A stretch of DNA of 64,000 nt from Pseudomonas alcaligenes (GCF_041729615.1 NZ_CP154874.1:749001-813000); one strand, 5' to 3'; counted from the first letter of the stretch, positions 32,840 to 44,312 are shown. The notes: generated by a model not told the origin, from the letters alone. Program-made: numbers and translations.

Positions 32840-33547
32840 TCAGACGGCCTTGGCGGCCGCCTGCGCCTTGTTGCGCGGCTTGAACTGGGCGTTGGCCAGC
32901 ACTTCGTCGCTCACCCCGCTCTCGGCGCGCATGCCGGCGGCAAGGAAGGGCACCATCAGGCGCATGACCTGCTCGATCGAGGTGTCCACGCCGAAGTCGT
33001 TCTCCGCCATGCCCCGCAGGGCCTTGATACCGGACATGCTGAAGGCCGCCGCACCGAGCATGAAATGCACGCGCCAGAAGATCTCCAGCGGCGGCAGCTT
33101 GGGCGCTGCCTCATTGAGAAGCAGCATGTAGCGGCGGAAGACCTTGCCGTACACCTCTTCCAGGTACTTGCGCAGGTGCCCCTGGCTCTGGCTGAAGGCC
33201 AAGCCCAGCAGGCGCATGAAGATGGACAGGTCATTGCCGCTGCGCGGCTTCACCGCCAGGGCTTGCTCCACCAGCATCTCCAGCAGCTCTTCGAGGCTGG
33301 CCTTGCCATCCGGCTTGGCCTGGCGACGATCCAGCTCGCGCTCCAGGCTGACGCAGAAGGGCCCGAGGAAACGCGAGAACACCGCCTGGATCAGCGCCTT
33401 CTTGGAGCCGAAGTGATAGTTCACGGCCGCCAGGTTGACGCCGGCCTTGCTGGTAATCAGACGCAGAGAGGTCTCGGCGAAGCCCTTTTCCGCGAACAGC
33501 TGCTCGGCAGCATCCAAAATGCGCTCAACAGTTTCTGATTGAGCCAT
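32840..33547 (-). CDS. psrA: TetR-family regulator PsrA
   Basis: 235-aa TetR-type regulator that in Pseudomonas represses fadBA and itself, activates rpoS, and is released by long-chain fatty acids. N-terminal HTH: ERILDAAEQLFAEKGFAETSLRLITSKAGVNLAAVNYHFGSKKAL. Start at 33547 (MAQSETVERIL) is chosen over a codon 18 bases upstream by family alignment. Two operators sit 16-42 bases upstream of the start. Confidence 0.95.
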   Translation of the reverse strand: MAQSETVERILDAAEQLFAEKGFAETSLRLITSKAGVNLAAVNYHFGSKKALIQAVFSRFLGPFCVSLERELDRRQAKPDGKASLEELLEMLVEQALAVKPRSGNDLSIFMRLLGLAFSQSQGHLRKYLEEVYGKVFRRYMLLLNEAAPKLPPLEIFWRVHFMLGAAAFSMSGIKALRGMAENDFGVDTSIEQVMRLMVPFLAAGMRAESGVSDEVLANAQFKPRNKAQAAAKAV

Positions 33548-33562
33548 GACACCCTCACCTGA

Positions 33563-33589
33563 CAAACACTTGTTTGAAACATACGTTTC
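33563..33589. promoter_or_regulatory. Two overlapping PsrA operators at psrA
   Basis: CAAACACTTGTTTG (33563-33576) and GAAACATACGTTTC (33576-33589) both fit the reported PsrA consensus (C/GAAAC-N2..4-GTTTC/G) with no mismatch. They share base 33576, so centres are 13 bp apart. The pair covers the -10 of the promoter below, as expected for autorepression. Confidence 0.85.
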
Positions 33590-33607
33590 AGGCTACTGCC
33601 CTGTCAA
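33578..33607 (-). promoter_or_regulatory. psrA: psrA promoter
   Basis: Minus strand TTGACA (33607-33602), 18-base spacer, TATGTT (33583-33578). The -35 is perfect, the -10 matches 4 of 6; the element lies inside the operator pair. Confidence 0.65.
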
Positions 33608-33729
33608 GTCTGGCAGGCCCATTCATGGCTGGTCAGTCACGCATTTAACCATAGGCCAGGCAGGGAAAATCCCAACCCGCTCAGCGAGGCAGGAGTAATG
33701 GCGCTTTCGCCACAGAGATGAAAGAAGGG

Positions 33730-33757
33730 TTGCCAGTCAAGAATCACTGTATATAAT
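33730..33757 (+). promoter_or_regulatory. lexA: lexA-sulA promoter
   Basis: TTGCCA (33730-33735), 16-base spacer, TATAAT (33752-33757). The -10 lies inside the first SOS box. Confidence 0.75.
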
Positions 33758-33781
33758 CACAGCAACTGTATAAACAGACAG
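33747..33781. promoter_or_regulatory. Two SOS boxes (LexA operators)
   Basis: CTGTATATAATCACAG (33747-33762) and CTGTATAAACAGACAG (33766-33781), both CTGT-N8-ACAG, 19 bp apart, just before lexA at 33791. Dual boxes give tight autoregulation of the SOS response. Confidence 0.95.
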
Positions 33782-33790
33782 ACCACCAGC

Positions 33791-34402
33791 ATGCTCAAAC
33801 TGACGCCGCGACAATCCGAAATCCTCGCCTTCATCAAGCGCTGCCTGGAGGACAACGGCTACCCACCGACTCGCGCCGAGATCGCTCAGGAGCTGGGCTT
33901 CAAATCGCCCAACGCCGCCGAGGAGCACCTCAAGGCCCTGGCCCGCAAGGGCGCCATCGAGATGACCCCGGGCGCCTCGCGCGGCATCCGCATCCCCGGT
34001 TTCGAGCCGGCTGCCGCCGAGGAAGAAGGCTTGCCGGTGATCGGCCGGGTCGCCGCCGGCGCCCCGATTCTCGCCCAGCAGAACGTGGAGGACTCCTGCA
34101 AGATCAACCCGGAGTTCTTCCACCCCAAGGCCGACTACCTGCTGCGTGTGCGCGGCATGAGCATGAAGGACATCGGCATCCTCGACGGTGACCTGCTGGC
34201 CGTGCATACCACCCGCGAGGCCCGCAACGGCCAGATCGTGGTGGCGCGCATCGACGACGAGGTCACCGTCAAGCGCTTCCAGCGCAACGGCAACAAGGTC
34301 CTGCTGATCGCCGAGAATCCGGAGTTCGCCCCCATCGAGGTGGACCTGGAAGAACAGGACCTGGTGATCGAAGGCCTGAGTGTCGGCGTGATCCGCCGCT
34401 AA
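33791..34402 (+). CDS. lexA: LexA repressor
   Basis: 203-aa SOS master repressor and self-cleaving serine protease. N-terminal winged helix ([20 protein letters not shown]), Ala89-Gly90 cleavage site in GRVAAGAPI, Ser124 in RGMSMKD and Lys161 in VTVKRF form the catalytic dyad. RecA* stimulates cleavage after DNA damage. sulA follows 17 bases later. Confidence 0.98.
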   Translation: MLKLTPRQSEILAFIKRCLEDNGYPPTRAEIAQELGFKSPNAAEEHLKALARKGAIEMTPGASRGIRIPGFEPAAAEEEGLPVIGRVAAGAPILAQQNVEDSCKINPEFFHPKADYLLRVRGMSMKDIGILDGDLLAVHTTREARNGQIVVARIDDEVTVKRFQRNGNKVLLIAENPEFAPIEVDLEEQDLVIEGLSVGVIRR

Positions 34403-34419
34403 GCATCAAGGAGAGCTTC

Positions 34420-34890
34420 ATGCAGTTCCCGCAGTCGCTGAATCGTTCGCAACTCCCGCTGTTTGAAGCCTTCCTGGGTGCCAGCATGGCACCACTACTC
34501 GAAGATGCACTGGAAACGCCCTGGATCGATGAACCTGAACCCTTCAGCGAGCTGCGCCTGTCCGGCTCACCCGGCAACTGCCGCCACCTGCTCGGCCCGG
34601 TGTTGCGCGAGCTGAGCCAGAACCAGGACGCCCGCTGGCTGACCCTGGTTGCCCCGCCCGCTTCCATCACCACCATCTGGCTGCGCAGCATCGGCCTCAA
34701 CCTCGACCGACTGCTGGTGCTGCAGCCACGCGCCGGCCAGGACGCTCTGGAGCTGGCTCGCGAGGCTCTGCGCCTGGGGCGCAGCCATACGGTGGTGAGC
34801 TGGATCAGCCTGCAAGCCGGGCAGCGCGCAACCCTCACCAGCGCCGCCCGTCTGGGCAGCGCGCAGAGTCTAAATATCCGCTTGGACTAA
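34420..34890 (+). CDS. sulA: SOS cell division inhibitor SulA
   Basis: 156 aa. SulA binds FtsZ and blocks septation during the SOS response. RecA/SulA-like fold, with LLGPVLRELSQNQDARWLTLVAPP and GRSHTVVSWI typical of Pseudomonas SulA. Co-transcribed with lexA under the double SOS box, as in PAO1. Confidence 0.92.
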   Translation: MQFPQSLNRSQLPLFEAFLGASMAPLLEDALETPWIDEPEPFSELRLSGSPGNCRHLLGPVLRELSQNQDARWLTLVAPPASITTIWLRSIGLNLDRLLVLQPRAGQDALELAREALRLGRSHTVVSWISLQAGQRATLTSAARLGSAQSLNIRLD

Positions 34891-34930
34891 CGAGGGAATC
34901 GAATCAGCTGCACCAATGGGCAGCTGTGGA

Positions 34931-35164
34931 TCAGTGCAGCACGCGTGGCTGCTCGTCCTGTTCCATGTCGCCTTCGGCCAGACGACCGGCCATCTGCACG
35001 CCGACATTGAGCATGGCCTTGGCCACCTCGACGTGATGCCCCTGCAGGAAGGCCTTGGCATCCGCCGAGAAATCCAGGGTCACCAGCACTTCCTCATCCT
35101 CGGCACGGCGCAGGATGATGCGCCCATCGGGCAGTTCGACGATTTCGAGGAAGGAAGTGGACAT
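34931..35164 (-). CDS. Conserved small hypothetical protein
   Basis: 77 aa, acidic, with ELPDGRIILRRAEDEEVLVTLDFSADAKAFL. Opposite strand to sulA. I do not recognise a named family; the gene is a regular companion of lexA-sulA in Pseudomonas. GGAG-type Shine-Dalgarno upstream of 35164. Confidence 0.75.
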   Translation of the reverse strand: MSTSFLEIVELPDGRIILRRAEDEEVLVTLDFSADAKAFLQGHHVEVAKAMLNVGVQMAGRLAEGDMEQDEQPRVLH

Positions 35165-35333
35165 GGTGTGGTTCTCCTAGCAGACAGCCAGTGTAACAGC
35201 ACCCGCCCGCAGGCCCTAGCCCGCAGGCCGACGGGAGGCCTACGGAAGCGCTGGCCACGGGATGCTCTAGCTGCCTGTAATATGCGCGCTAGAGCCTTGC
35301 ATGATTACCGCGCAACCGCTCAGCAGCAGGACT

Positions 35334-35855
35334 TCAGCACTCGCTGAGTGACTCACGGTAACGCAGCACCAGTTGTTTGAGCTGCTGGCGCCAGCCTTCC
35401 AGCTCCGCATGCCCCAGCCGAGGCGCCTCCTCGGCCTCCAGGCTGACCGTCTGGATCAGCGGCAGGGTCGGGTCGACCTTGGCCGTCTTCGGTGTCTGCG
35501 GCGGCTCGAACAGCGCGGCATAGGCGGCCAACAGCCGCGCCAGCCAGCTCTCCGGCTGAGCGGCGATCTCCATCAGCTCGGCGAGCTCGGGTGTCGGGGA
35601 ACGCTGCAGGACCTCCTGATTCAGCAGCAGCTCGACACGAGGCGCGCGAGCCTCCGCCAGCTTGTAGTAGTCAGCAATCTCGTGACACAGCCCCAGCACG
35701 GCCCCATAGAGATGGAACAGCACGGCCTCGCGCTCAGACTGCATCAGCGCCTGGGCATTCATGGCCTCGCCGGCCTCGGCTTTGCGCAGACTCTCCAGCG
35801 CCAGGCCGGCGAAGAAGATCTTCTGATTGGTGCGGGTATAGGGCTCGTGAGCCAT
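35334..35855 (-). CDS. DUF6586-like conserved protein
   Basis: 173-aa helical cytosolic protein beginning MAHEPYTRTNQKIFFAGLALESL, with a central helix run (LFHLYGAVLGLCHEIADYYKL) and a coiled-coil-prone C-terminal helix. The family name is from memory and the function is unknown. It follows topA on the same strand with a 71-base gap, so it may be read from the topA side only through its own promoter. Confidence 0.75.
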   Translation of the reverse strand: MAHEPYTRTNQKIFFAGLALESLRKAEAGEAMNAQALMQSEREAVLFHLYGAVLGLCHEIADYYKLAEARAPRVELLLNQEVLQRSPTPELAELMEIAAQPESWLARLLAAYAALFEPPQTPKTAKVDPTLPLIQTVSLEAEEAPRLGHAELEGWRQQLKQLVLRYRESLSEC

Positions 35856-35926
35856 GACCTACTCCTCGACTGCGAGAGCGGAACATGCCGGGTGCATGGG
35901 CACCCGGTATCAGAGGGCAACAGAGA

Positions 35927-38536
35927 TCAGCGCTTGTCTTCGACCTTCCACTTGCCGCCATCGAAGAAAGCGCGCCAGCCGGTGGGCTTGCCGTCCACCT
36001 CGCTCTGCACATACTGCTCCTTGGTCTTGCGGCTGTAGCGGATCACCGCCGGACGGCCATCGGGATCCTTGGCAGGAGCTTCCAGCAGGAAGTGGTACTT
36101 GGGATCGATCTCGTCCTTGTGCGGGATCAGTTCCAGCACCAGCGGTGCGCGGGTCTCGCGGTTCTTGGGGAAGCCGCTGGCGGCGAGGAACAGGCCGGAA
36201 GCTCCGTCACGCAGCACGTAAGTGTCGTCGACCTTCTCGCACTTGAGTTCAGGCATCGGCACCGCATCCATCTTCGGCGGCGCCGCCTCGCCGTTCTTCA
36301 GCAGCTTGCGGGTGTTCTTGCAGCTGGCATTGGTGCAACCGAAGAACTTGCCGAAACGACCAGTCTTCAGCTGCATCTCGCTGCCGCACTTGTCGCACTC
36401 CAGGCTCGGACCTTCGTAGCCCTTGATGCGGTATTGGCCCTGCTCGATCTCGTAGCCGGCGCAGTCCGGGTTGTTACCGCAGATATGCAGCTTGCGGGTC
36501 TCGTCCAGCAGATAGGCGTCCATGGCCGTACTGCAGATCGGGCAGCGGTGCTTGCCCAGCAGCACGCGGGACTCAGACTCGCCCTCGTCGTCCGCGGCGA
36601 TCTCGTCGCCCGGGATCAGGTTGAGGGTGGCCTTGCAGCGCTCCTTCGGCGGCAGCGCATAGCCGGAGCAGCCGAGGAATACACCGGTGGAGGCGGTACG
36701 GATCATCATCGGCCGGCCACAGTCGCGACAGGCGATATCGGTCGGAGTCGGCTGGTTGGCACGCATGCCCTTGTCCGCCGTCTCAGCCACTTCGAGCTTT
36801 TTCTTGAAGTCGCCATAGAATTCGTCGAGCAGGTGCTTCCAGTCGCGCTCGCCCTGGGCCACGTCGTCCAGATGCTCCTCCATGGCGGCGGTGAAGCCGT
36901 AGTCCATGAGGTTGGCGAAGCTCTCGTCGAGGCGCTCGGTGACGATGTCACCCATCTTCTCGGCATAGAAGCGACGGTTGTGTACGGTGACGTAGCCGCG
37001 CTCCTGGATGGTGGAGATGATCGCCGCATAGGTGGACGGGCGGCCGATGCCGCGCTTCTCCAGCTCCTTGACCAGGCTGGCTTCGGAGAAGCGCGCCGGC
37101 GGCTTGGTGAAGTGCTGGCTGGGGTCGAGCTTGAGCAGCTTGAGCGCCTCGCCTTCCTTCATCTCCGGCAGTACGTCGTCTTCGCCCGGCTTGCTCTGTT
37201 GCGGCAGCACGCGGGTGTAGCCGTCGAACTTGAGGATGCGGCCCTTGGCACGCAGTTCGAAGCCACTGGCCGCCACGCTGACGCTGGTGGACAGGTATTC
37301 GGCCGGCGGCATCTGGCAGGCCACGAACTGGCGCCAGATCAGCTCATACAGACGCTCGGCGTCACGCTCCATGCCGGACAACTGGGTCGGGCGCAGGTTG
37401 ACGTCGGACGGGCGAATCGCCTCGTGCGCCTCCTGGGCGCCCTCCTTGCTGGAGTACAGGTTCGGCTTGGCCGGCAGGTATTTCTGGCCAAACTCGCTGT
37501 CGATGAAACCGCGCACCATGTCGATGGCGTCGTTCGACAGGTTGGTCGAGTCGGTACGCATATAGGTGATGTAGCCGGCCTCGTAGAGACGCTGGGCCAT
37601 CATCATGGTCTTCTTCACGCCGAAGCCGAGACGATTGCTCGCCGCCTGCTGCAGGGTGGAGGTAATGAAGGGCGCGGACGGTTTGCTCGAGGTCGGCTTG
37701 TCCTCGCGCTTGACCACGCTGTAGCTGGAGGCCTTGAGCTTCTCCAGCGCCGCCATGGCTTGGGCTTCATTCAGCGGCTTGAAGGCCTCACCGTTCTCGC
37801 GGACCACCTCGAAGCGCACCTTGTCGCTCTTGGCGGTGCCCAGGTCGGCGTGCACTTCCCAGTATTCTTCCGGGACGAAGGCGCGGATTTCCTTCTCGCG
37901 CTCCACCACCAGCTTCACCGCCACCGACTGCACGCGACCGGCGGAGAGGCCACGGGCGATCTTGGCCCACAGCAGCGGCGAGACCATGTAGCCCACCACG
38001 CGATCGAGGAAACGGCGCGCCTGCTGCGCATTGACCCGGTTGATGTCCAGCTCGCCGGGCTGGGAGAAGGCCTCCTGGATGGCCTTCTTGGTGATCTCGT
38101 TGAACACCACGCGCTTGTAGCGGCTGTCGTCGCCGCCGATGGCCTCGCGCAGGTGCCAGGCGATGGCCTCCCCTTCGCGGTCCAAGTCGGTTGCGAGGTA
38201 GATGGTGTCGGCATCCTTGGCCAGGCGGCGCAATTCCTCGATCACCTTCTCCTTGCCGGGCAGGATCTCGTACTTGGCTTTCCAGCCATGCTCGGGATCG
38301 ACGCCCATGCGCGCGAACAGCTGACGCTTGGCCTTCTCCTTGGGCGATAGGGCCGGCGCCTCGGCAGCCGCGGCCTTGCCGCGCTTGGCCGGCTCCTTGC
38401 TGGCACTGGCGGAACCGCTGGTGGGCAGGTCACGAATATGGCCGATGCTCGACTTCACCACAAACTGGTTGCCCAGGTACTTGTTGATGGTCTTGGCCTT
38501 GGCCGGGGATTCCACGATGACCAGCGATTTGCCCAT
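35927..38536 (-). CDS. topA: DNA topoisomerase I
   Basis: 869-aa type IA topoisomerase that relaxes negative supercoils. Toprim domain with [18 protein letters not shown] at the N terminus and [10 protein letters not shown]; active-site Tyr in [11 protein letters not shown]-terminal Zn-ribbon modules with several CxxC pairs ([23 protein letters not shown]) and a basic tail. An Ala/Lys-rich insert at residues about 40-70 ([16 protein letters not shown]) interrupts the Toprim, as in other Pseudomonas TopA. Confidence 0.97.
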   Translation of the reverse strand: MGKSLVIVESPAKAKTINKYLGNQFVVKSSIGHIRDLPTSGSASASKEPAKRGKAAAAEAPALSPKEKAKRQLFARMGVDPEHGWKAKYEILPGKEKVIEELRRLAKDADTIYLATDLDREGEAIAWHLREAIGGDDSRYKRVVFNEITKKAIQEAFSQPGELDINRVNAQQARRFLDRVVGYMVSPLLWAKIARGLSAGRVQSVAVKLVVEREKEIRAFVPEEYWEVHADLGTAKSDKVRFEVVRENGEAFKPLNEAQAMAALEKLKASSYSVVKREDKPTSSKPSAPFITSTLQQAASNRLGFGVKKTMMMAQRLYEAGYITYMRTDSTNLSNDAIDMVRGFIDSEFGQKYLPAKPNLYSSKEGAQEAHEAIRPSDVNLRPTQLSGMERDAERLYELIWRQFVACQMPPAEYLSTSVSVAASGFELRAKGRILKFDGYTRVLPQQSKPGEDDVLPEMKEGEALKLLKLDPSQHFTKPPARFSEASLVKELEKRGIGRPSTYAAIISTIQERGYVTVHNRRFYAEKMGDIVTERLDESFANLMDYGFTAAMEEHLDDVAQGERDWKHLLDEFYGDFKKKLEVAETADKGMRANQPTPTDIACRDCGRPMMIRTASTGVFLGCSGYALPPKERCKATLNLIPGDEIAADDEGESESRVLLGKHRCPICSTAMDAYLLDETRKLHICGNNPDCAGYEIEQGQYRIKGYEGPSLECDKCGSEMQLKTGRFGKFFGCTNASCKNTRKLLKNGEAAPPKMDAVPMPELKCEKVDDTYVLRDGASGLFLAASGFPKNRETRAPLVLELIPHKDEIDPKYHFLLEAPAKDPDGRPAVIRYSRKTKEQYVQSEVDGKPTGWRAFFDGGKWKVEDKR

Positions 38537-38626
38537 GGACTGGAGAATTCCTGAATACGAAAAAGAAAGAATAAGCGGCGGGAGCCTATCAAGGCACCGC
38601 TATATATAGTGGCTGTCGAGTTGCGG

Positions 38627-38881
38627 TCAAGCGCGATTCCCGGCAGCCCCCTGCCCGATCACTGCCGGTTCGGCCTCGATCAGAGCAAAGCGCGGCACCG
38701 TCTCGCCGTCCAGTTCGACCGTGCCACAGAACATCTCCAGTGGCCGCACCCACAGGCCGAAATCGCCATAGAGCGCCTGATAGACCACCAGCCACTCCTC
38801 GCTTTCCGAATGGCGCGCGGTACCGAACACGCGGTACTGCGGGCCCTTGTAGTGACGGTAGAGACCGGGTTGCAGTTGCAT
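38627..38881 (-). CDS. DUF1653 domain-containing protein
   Basis: 84-aa protein starting MQLQPGLYRHYKGPQYRVFG, the DUF1653 signature, with LYGDFGLWVRPLEMF. Function unknown. The start at 38881 has AGGAG upstream; the longer open frame extends into the fadA terminator. It lies between fadA and topA on the minus strand. Confidence 0.88.
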   Translation of the reverse strand: MQLQPGLYRHYKGPQYRVFGTARHSESEEWLVVYQALYGDFGLWVRPLEMFCGTVELDGETVPRFALIEAEPAVIGQGAAGNRA

Positions 38882-38899
38882 GGGAGTTCTCCTGAAAAA

Positions 38900-38925
38900 C
38901 AAAAACCGGGGCACAAGGCCCCGGT
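38900..38925 (-). terminator. Terminator of fadBA
   Basis: ACCGGGGC/GCCCCGGT 8-bp stem with a 5-base loop (38905-38925) followed on the minus strand by TTTTTGTTTTTC; 19 bases after the fadA stop. Confidence 0.93.
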
Positions 38926-38943
38926 CTTCGCATCGACTAACGC

Positions 38944-40149
<1,206 letters not shown>

Positions 40150-42297
40150 TTAACCGAAGAACTTCTGGCCCTTGGCGGCCATTTCACGAAGCTTGGCGGT
40201 CGGGTGGTACAGGGCGCCCAGCTCGGCGTACTTGTCGGCCAGGGCGACGAACTCGGCCACACCGATGGAATCGATGTAACGCAGAGCACCACCGCGGAAG
40301 GGAGGGAAGCCGATACCGTAGATCAGGCCCATGTCGGCCTCAGCTGCGGTCTCGACGATGCCGTCTTCCAGGCAACGAACGGTTTCCAGGCACAGCGGGA
40401 TCATCATGAAGTTGATGATGTCCTCATCGCTCAGCTCGCGCTGCTCGACGACGATCGACTTCAGCAGCTCGTAGGCGGCCGGGTCGGAGACTTTCTTCGG
40501 CTTGCCGCGCTTGTCGGTCTCGTAGGCGTAGAAGCCCTTGCCGTTCTTCTGGCCCAGGCGGTTGGCTTCGTACATCACGTCGACGGCGGTCTTGCCTTCA
40601 ACGCCCATGCGGTCCGGGAAGCCTTCGGCCATCACGTCACGGCCGTGGTGGCCGGTGTCGATGCCGACCACGTCGGACAGGTAGGCCGGGCCCATGGGCC
40701 AGCCGAACTTCTCCATGACCTTGTCGATGCGCACGAAGTCGACGCCGAAGCCCAGCAGCTTGGAGAAGCCACCGAAGTACGGGAACAGCACGCGGTTGAC
40801 CAGGAAGCCGGGGCAGTCGTTGACCACGATCGGGTTCTTGCCCATCTTCTTGGCGTAGGCCACGGTGGTGGCAACGGCCACGTCGCTGGACTTCTCGCCA
40901 CGAATGACCTCAACCAGCGGCATCATGTGCACCGGGTTGAAGAAGTGCATGCCGACGAAGTTTTCCGGACGCTTGAGGGCCTTGGCCAGCAGGTTGATCG
41001 AGATGGTGGAGGTGTTGGAGGCCAGGATGGCATCTTCCTTCACCACGCCTTCCACCTCGGCCAGCACGATCTGCTTGACCTTCGGGTTCTCGACCACGGC
41101 CTCGACCACGATGTCGACGTTGCCGAAGTCACCGTAGGACATGGTCGGGCGAATGGCGTTCAGTGCCTCGGCCATCTTGGCCGGAGCCATGCGGCCCTTC
41201 TCGACGCGCTTGCCGAGCAGCTTGGAGGCCTCGTTCAGACCCATCTGGATACCCTCTTCGCGGATATCCTTCATCAGGATCGGGGTGCCCTTGGAGGCCG
41301 ACTGGTAGGCGATGCCGCCACCCATGATGCCGGCGCCGAGTACGGCAGCCAGTTTCACGTCGCGAGCGATCTCGTCATGCTGCTTGGCCTTCTTCTTCAG
41401 TTCCTGGTCATTCAGGAACAGACCGATCAGGCTCTCGGCAACGGAGGTCTTGGCCAGCTTGACGAAGCCAGCGGCCTCGACTTCCAGGGCCTTGTCGCGA
41501 CCGAAGTTGGCGGCTTTCTGGATGGTCTTGATGGCTTCGACCGGAGCCGGGTAGTTCGGGCCGGCCTGGCCAGCGACGAAACCCTTGGCGGTTTCGAAGG
41601 CCATCATCTGCTCGATGGCGTTGAGCTTGATCTTTTCCAGCTTGGGCTGACGCTTGGCCTTGTAGTCCAGCTCGCCGGAGATGGCGCGCTTGACCAGGTC
41701 CAGAGCGGCGTCCTTGAGCTTGTCGGCGGCAACCACGGCGTCGACGGCACCCACTTTCAGGGCGTCGGCAGCCTTGTTTTCCTTACCGGAAGCAATCCAC
41801 TCGATGGCGTTGTCGGTACCGATCACGCGCGGCAGGCGCACGGTGCCGCCGAAGCCCGGGTAGATGCCCAGCTTGACTTCCGGCAGGCCGATCTTGGCGC
41901 TCTCGGCGGCAACGCGGTAGTCGCCGGCCAGGCACATCTCGAAACCGCCGCCCAGGGCGATGCCGTTGATGGCGATGACGGTCGGAACGGCCAGGTCTTC
42001 GAAATCGCTGAAGATCTTGTTGGCTTCGAGGTTGCCGGCAACCAGCTCTTCGTCGGGCAGCTTGAAGTTGTCGACGAATTCGGTGATGTCGGCGCCGACG
42101 ATGAACACGTCTTTGCCGCTGGTGACGATTACGCCCTTGATCGAACCGTCGGCCTTGATGGCATCCACGGACTGACGCAGCTCGGTCAGGGTGAGACGGT
42201 TGAACTTGTTAACGGACTCACCCTTGAGGTCGAAATTCAATTCGACGATGCCGCCCTCAAGAGCCTTAACCGTGATGGCTTTACCTTCGTAAATCAT
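40150..42297 (-). CDS. fadB: Fatty acid oxidation complex subunit alpha
   Basis: 715 aa. Bifunctional: enoyl-CoA hydratase/isomerase domain at the N terminus with [21 protein letters not shown] and the Glu pair, then 3-hydroxyacyl-CoA dehydrogenase with NAD motif [11 protein letters not shown] and [14 protein letters not shown]. Start at 42297 ([10 protein letters not shown]) by family; 16 upstream in-frame residues are excluded. Repressed by PsrA in P. aeruginosa; degenerate PsrA sites are visible upstream. Confidence 0.97.
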   Translation of the reverse strand: MIYEGKAITVKALEGGIVELNFDLKGESVNKFNRLTLTELRQSVDAIKADGSIKGVIVTSGKDVFIVGADITEFVDNFKLPDEELVAGNLEANKIFSDFEDLAVPTVIAINGIALGGGFEMCLAGDYRVAAESAKIGLPEVKLGIYPGFGGTVRLPRVIGTDNAIEWIASGKENKAADALKVGAVDAVVAADKLKDAALDLVKRAISGELDYKAKRQPKLEKIKLNAIEQMMAFETAKGFVAGQAGPNYPAPVEAIKTIQKAANFGRDKALEVEAAGFVKLAKTSVAESLIGLFLNDQELKKKAKQHDEIARDVKLAAVLGAGIMGGGIAYQSASKGTPILMKDIREEGIQMGLNEASKLLGKRVEKGRMAPAKMAEALNAIRPTMSYGDFGNVDIVVEAVVENPKVKQIVLAEVEGVVKEDAILASNTSTISINLLAKALKRPENFVGMHFFNPVHMMPLVEVIRGEKSSDVAVATTVAYAKKMGKNPIVVNDCPGFLVNRVLFPYFGGFSKLLGFGVDFVRIDKVMEKFGWPMGPAYLSDVVGIDTGHHGRDVMAEGFPDRMGVEGKTAVDVMYEANRLGQKNGKGFYAYETDKRGKPKKVSDPAAYELLKSIVVEQRELSDEDIINFMMIPLCLETVRCLEDGIVETAAEADMGLIYGIGFPPFRGGALRYIDSIGVAEFVALADKYAELGALYHPTAKLREMAAKGQKFFG

Positions 42298-42450
42298 CAA
42301 CTGATCTCCACGGTATGGAAGCTGGACTGTACACATCGGAGCCAACCGGCCGGGGCCGCTCTAGGCATAGAGCCGTCGAGCATAGCCCCAATCGATCCGA
42401 CACACCCGCCGACGCGATAATCGGGCTGTAAAGGCGCTGCCTTGAGAGGC

Positions 42451-42477
42451 GAAACGCTCGATTCATACGCCCGTTTG
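42451..42477. promoter_or_regulatory. Tandem degenerate PsrA operators upstream of fadB
   Basis: GAAACGCTCGATTC (42451-42464) and CATACGCCCGTTTG (42464-42477) each differ from the PsrA consensus by one base. They share base 42464, the same 13-bp phasing as at psrA. They sit between the promoter and fadB, just downstream of the -10. Confidence 0.72.
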
Positions 42478-42490
42478 ATTTGGGTGGGCG

Positions 42491-42520
42491 TACATTCAGT
42501 GAAAACCCGGCAATTGTCAA
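42491..42520 (-). promoter_or_regulatory. fadB: Candidate fadBA promoter inside a palindrome
   Basis: Minus strand perfect TTGACA (42520-42515) with weak -10 GAATGT/AATGTA 17-18 bases on. The -35 lies within the interrupted palindrome GGCAATTGTCAATTGCC (42509-42525). The rest of the 334-bp gap (42298-42631) holds the PsrA pair, a GCCCG/CGGGC repeat at 42523-42535 and no gene I can support. Confidence 0.5.
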
Positions 42521-42631
42521 TTGCCCGTCACGGGCGCCCCAAATGAGCGCAACGTCACAGAGTGACCGGATTCACTCGAAAAGCCACGAAAAACCCATGC
42601 AAACCCCGCGCTAGAGCCTCTGCACTATCAC

Positions 42632-43069
42632 TCAGGCCAGGGCGGCGAGCAGCTCGGCAATCCTCTGCAGCTCCGCTTCGCCACCTCGCTCCCCCCAGTA
42701 CAACGCCACCATCTGCGGCCCAGCCTCGACCTTGTAGACATCGGCCGGCAGGGTCTGCAGATGCGCCAGCAGCACGGCGTCGACGCAAGGCTCGCGCCAC
42801 TGGTTGCACCACTGCCCGGGTGCAGTCTGCCAGTAGCTCCAGCTATCGCTGCGCCCGGCACGCCGCCCCCGGTAATACTGCGCGCAGTTGTCCGGTGCCG
42901 AACCGCTCAGCCAGTGCGGCCACTCCTGCTGGCTGAGCTGCATGCCCAGCCCCATTCGGCGCGCCGCCAGGCGCTGCGCCATCTGTCCGCTCTGCCGGCG
43001 CGAGGGCCGCAACCAGACCAGCGGGCTGAGGGCGACGGCGACCATCAGAAGCACTATCCACCAGGTCAT
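42632..43069 (-). CDS. Membrane-anchored conserved protein, unknown function
   Basis: 145 aa from the ATG at 43069 (a GTG three codons earlier is possible). One N-terminal TM helix (WWIVLLMVAVALSPLVWL), an Arg-rich loop, then a soluble domain with Trp-rich WSYWQTAPGQWCNQWREPCVD. Orientation suggests the soluble part is cytosolic or periplasmic with an N-terminal anchor; I do not recognise a family. Confidence 0.75.
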   Translation of the reverse strand: MTWWIVLLMVAVALSPLVWLRPSRRQSGQMAQRLAARRMGLGMQLSQQEWPHWLSGSAPDNCAQYYRGRRAGRSDSWSYWQTAPGQWCNQWREPCVDAVLLAHLQTLPADVYKVEAGPQMVALYWGERGGEAELQRIAELLAALA

Positions 43070-43153
43070 TTGGGTCACTTTATGGAAAAGCCTGTGTTAT
43101 GAAGGGAGCAACGCCATACTGCAAGTACGACCATTGGAGTGGAGGAGACTCAG

Positions 43154-43597
43154 ATGCCCTACCAGCACATCCTGATCGCCGTCGACCTGACCGATGAATG
43201 CCACCCGGTTGCCGAGCGCGCGCTGGCCATTGCCGCCAGCAGCGGCGCCAAGACCTCGCTCGTGCACATCGTGGAGCCGATGGCCATGGCCTTCGGCGGC
43301 GACGTGCCGATGGACCTGTCGATGCTGCAGCAGCAACAGTTCGACCAGGCCCGCGAGCGGCTCGACACCTTCGCCGGGCGCTACCCGCAGCTGGGCGCGG
43401 AACAGCGCCACCTGGCCTACGGCCAGCCGCGCCAGGAAATCCATCGACTGGCCGAGGAACAGGGCTGCGACCTGATCGTGGTCGGCAGCCACGGTCGCCA
43501 CGGCCTGGCCCTGCTGCTCGGCTCCACCGCCAACGACGTGCTGCACGGCGCCCCCTGCGACGTGCTGGCGGTACGCCTGAAAAAACCCAAGGAGTGA
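43154..43597 (+). CDS. Universal stress protein (UspA family)
   Basis: 147-aa cytosolic protein. It begins MPYQHILIAVDLTDECHPVAERAL and has the ATP-binding G2xG9xGS/T motif in VVGSHGRHGLALLLGST. GGAGGAG (43141-43147) 7 bases upstream of the ATG at 43154 decides the start. Regulated by stationary phase or oxygen limitation in relatives; no such signal checked here. Confidence 0.95.
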   Translation: MPYQHILIAVDLTDECHPVAERALAIAASSGAKTSLVHIVEPMAMAFGGDVPMDLSMLQQQQFDQARERLDTFAGRYPQLGAEQRHLAYGQPRQEIHRLAEEQGCDLIVVGSHGRHGLALLLGSTANDVLHGAPCDVLAVRLKKPKE

Positions 43598-43625
43598 GGA
43601 AAGGCCCGGCAACGGGCCTGGTCCG

Positions 43626-44312
43626 TTATTCCTGGACTTCGCCGGCGCTCATCACCAGCGGGCGGATCTTCTGCAGCTGCGTCTCCATGGACACCGTCAT
43701 GCTCGACGACATGGAGAAGAAGGTGAGGAAGGCCTTGAGGTTGGAATCGCCCTCGCAGACATCGTGAATGCGCTGCCAGAAGGCCTGGTTGACCAGCTGC
43801 AGCTGCTGGAACTGCTTGACCAGCCCCTTCAGTTCCCAGTCAGGGCGACGCCCTTCGCGGAAGTTGAAGTACTGCCGGGTCAGGTACAGGGAGATGGTGC
43901 GCAGGATGAACTCCTGGCTGCTGGCGAACGGCAGGTGGTTCTGCGCCATCGGCTTGAGCTTGCCCAGCACCGGGCAGGCGCTGGTGGCCATGATCACGCC
44001 GAGCAGAGAACGCAGCCCTTCTTCCAGGCCGACCTGCTTGCTGTACTCGCGCTCAGGGGTGCGCACCCACACCTGGGCCTTCTTGAAGGCCGGCAGACCA
44101 TGGAAATCCTCGATCACCCGGTGCAGGTCGACCGCCGCCGGGCAACGGCTGAACTCGTCTCTCTTCAGTGGGCAGTTGCTGCACTGGTTGTGTTCCAGGC
44201 GCGTCCACTTGGGGGTTTCTTCCGCACTCCGGGGGTCGTACTGACGGTCCAGCTCGATCCTGTAGCTGAACTGATGGTTGTCATCCAGAGTGATGCGGTA
44301 CTCAATCGCCAT
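43626..44312 (-). CDS. Conserved cysteine-cluster protein, possibly DUF6901
   Basis: 228 aa cytosolic. N-terminal beta-rich part (MAIEYRITLDDNHQFSYRIELDR), a Cys cluster QCSNCPLKRDEFSRCPA (about 43-59, three Cys) that could bind a metal, then mostly helical. I recall such proteins annotated as DUF6901 but cannot confirm it. The next gene, uup, is on the same strand upstream. Confidence 0.78.
   Translation of the reverse strand: MAIEYRITLDDNHQFSYRIELDRQYDPRSAEETPKWTRLEHNQCSNCPLKRDEFSRCPAAVDLHRVIEDFHGLPAFKKAQVWVRTPEREYSKQVGLEEGLRSLLGVIMATSACPVLGKLKPMAQNHLPFASSQEFILRTISLYLTRQYFNFREGRRPDWELKGLVKQFQQLQLVNQAFWQRIHDVCEGDSNLKAFLTFFSMSSSMTVSMETQLQKIRPLVMSAGEVQE

Noticed and set aside
34905..34926. 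CAGCTGC/GCAGCTG hairpin after sulA as terminator
   Set aside because: No T-tract on either strand.
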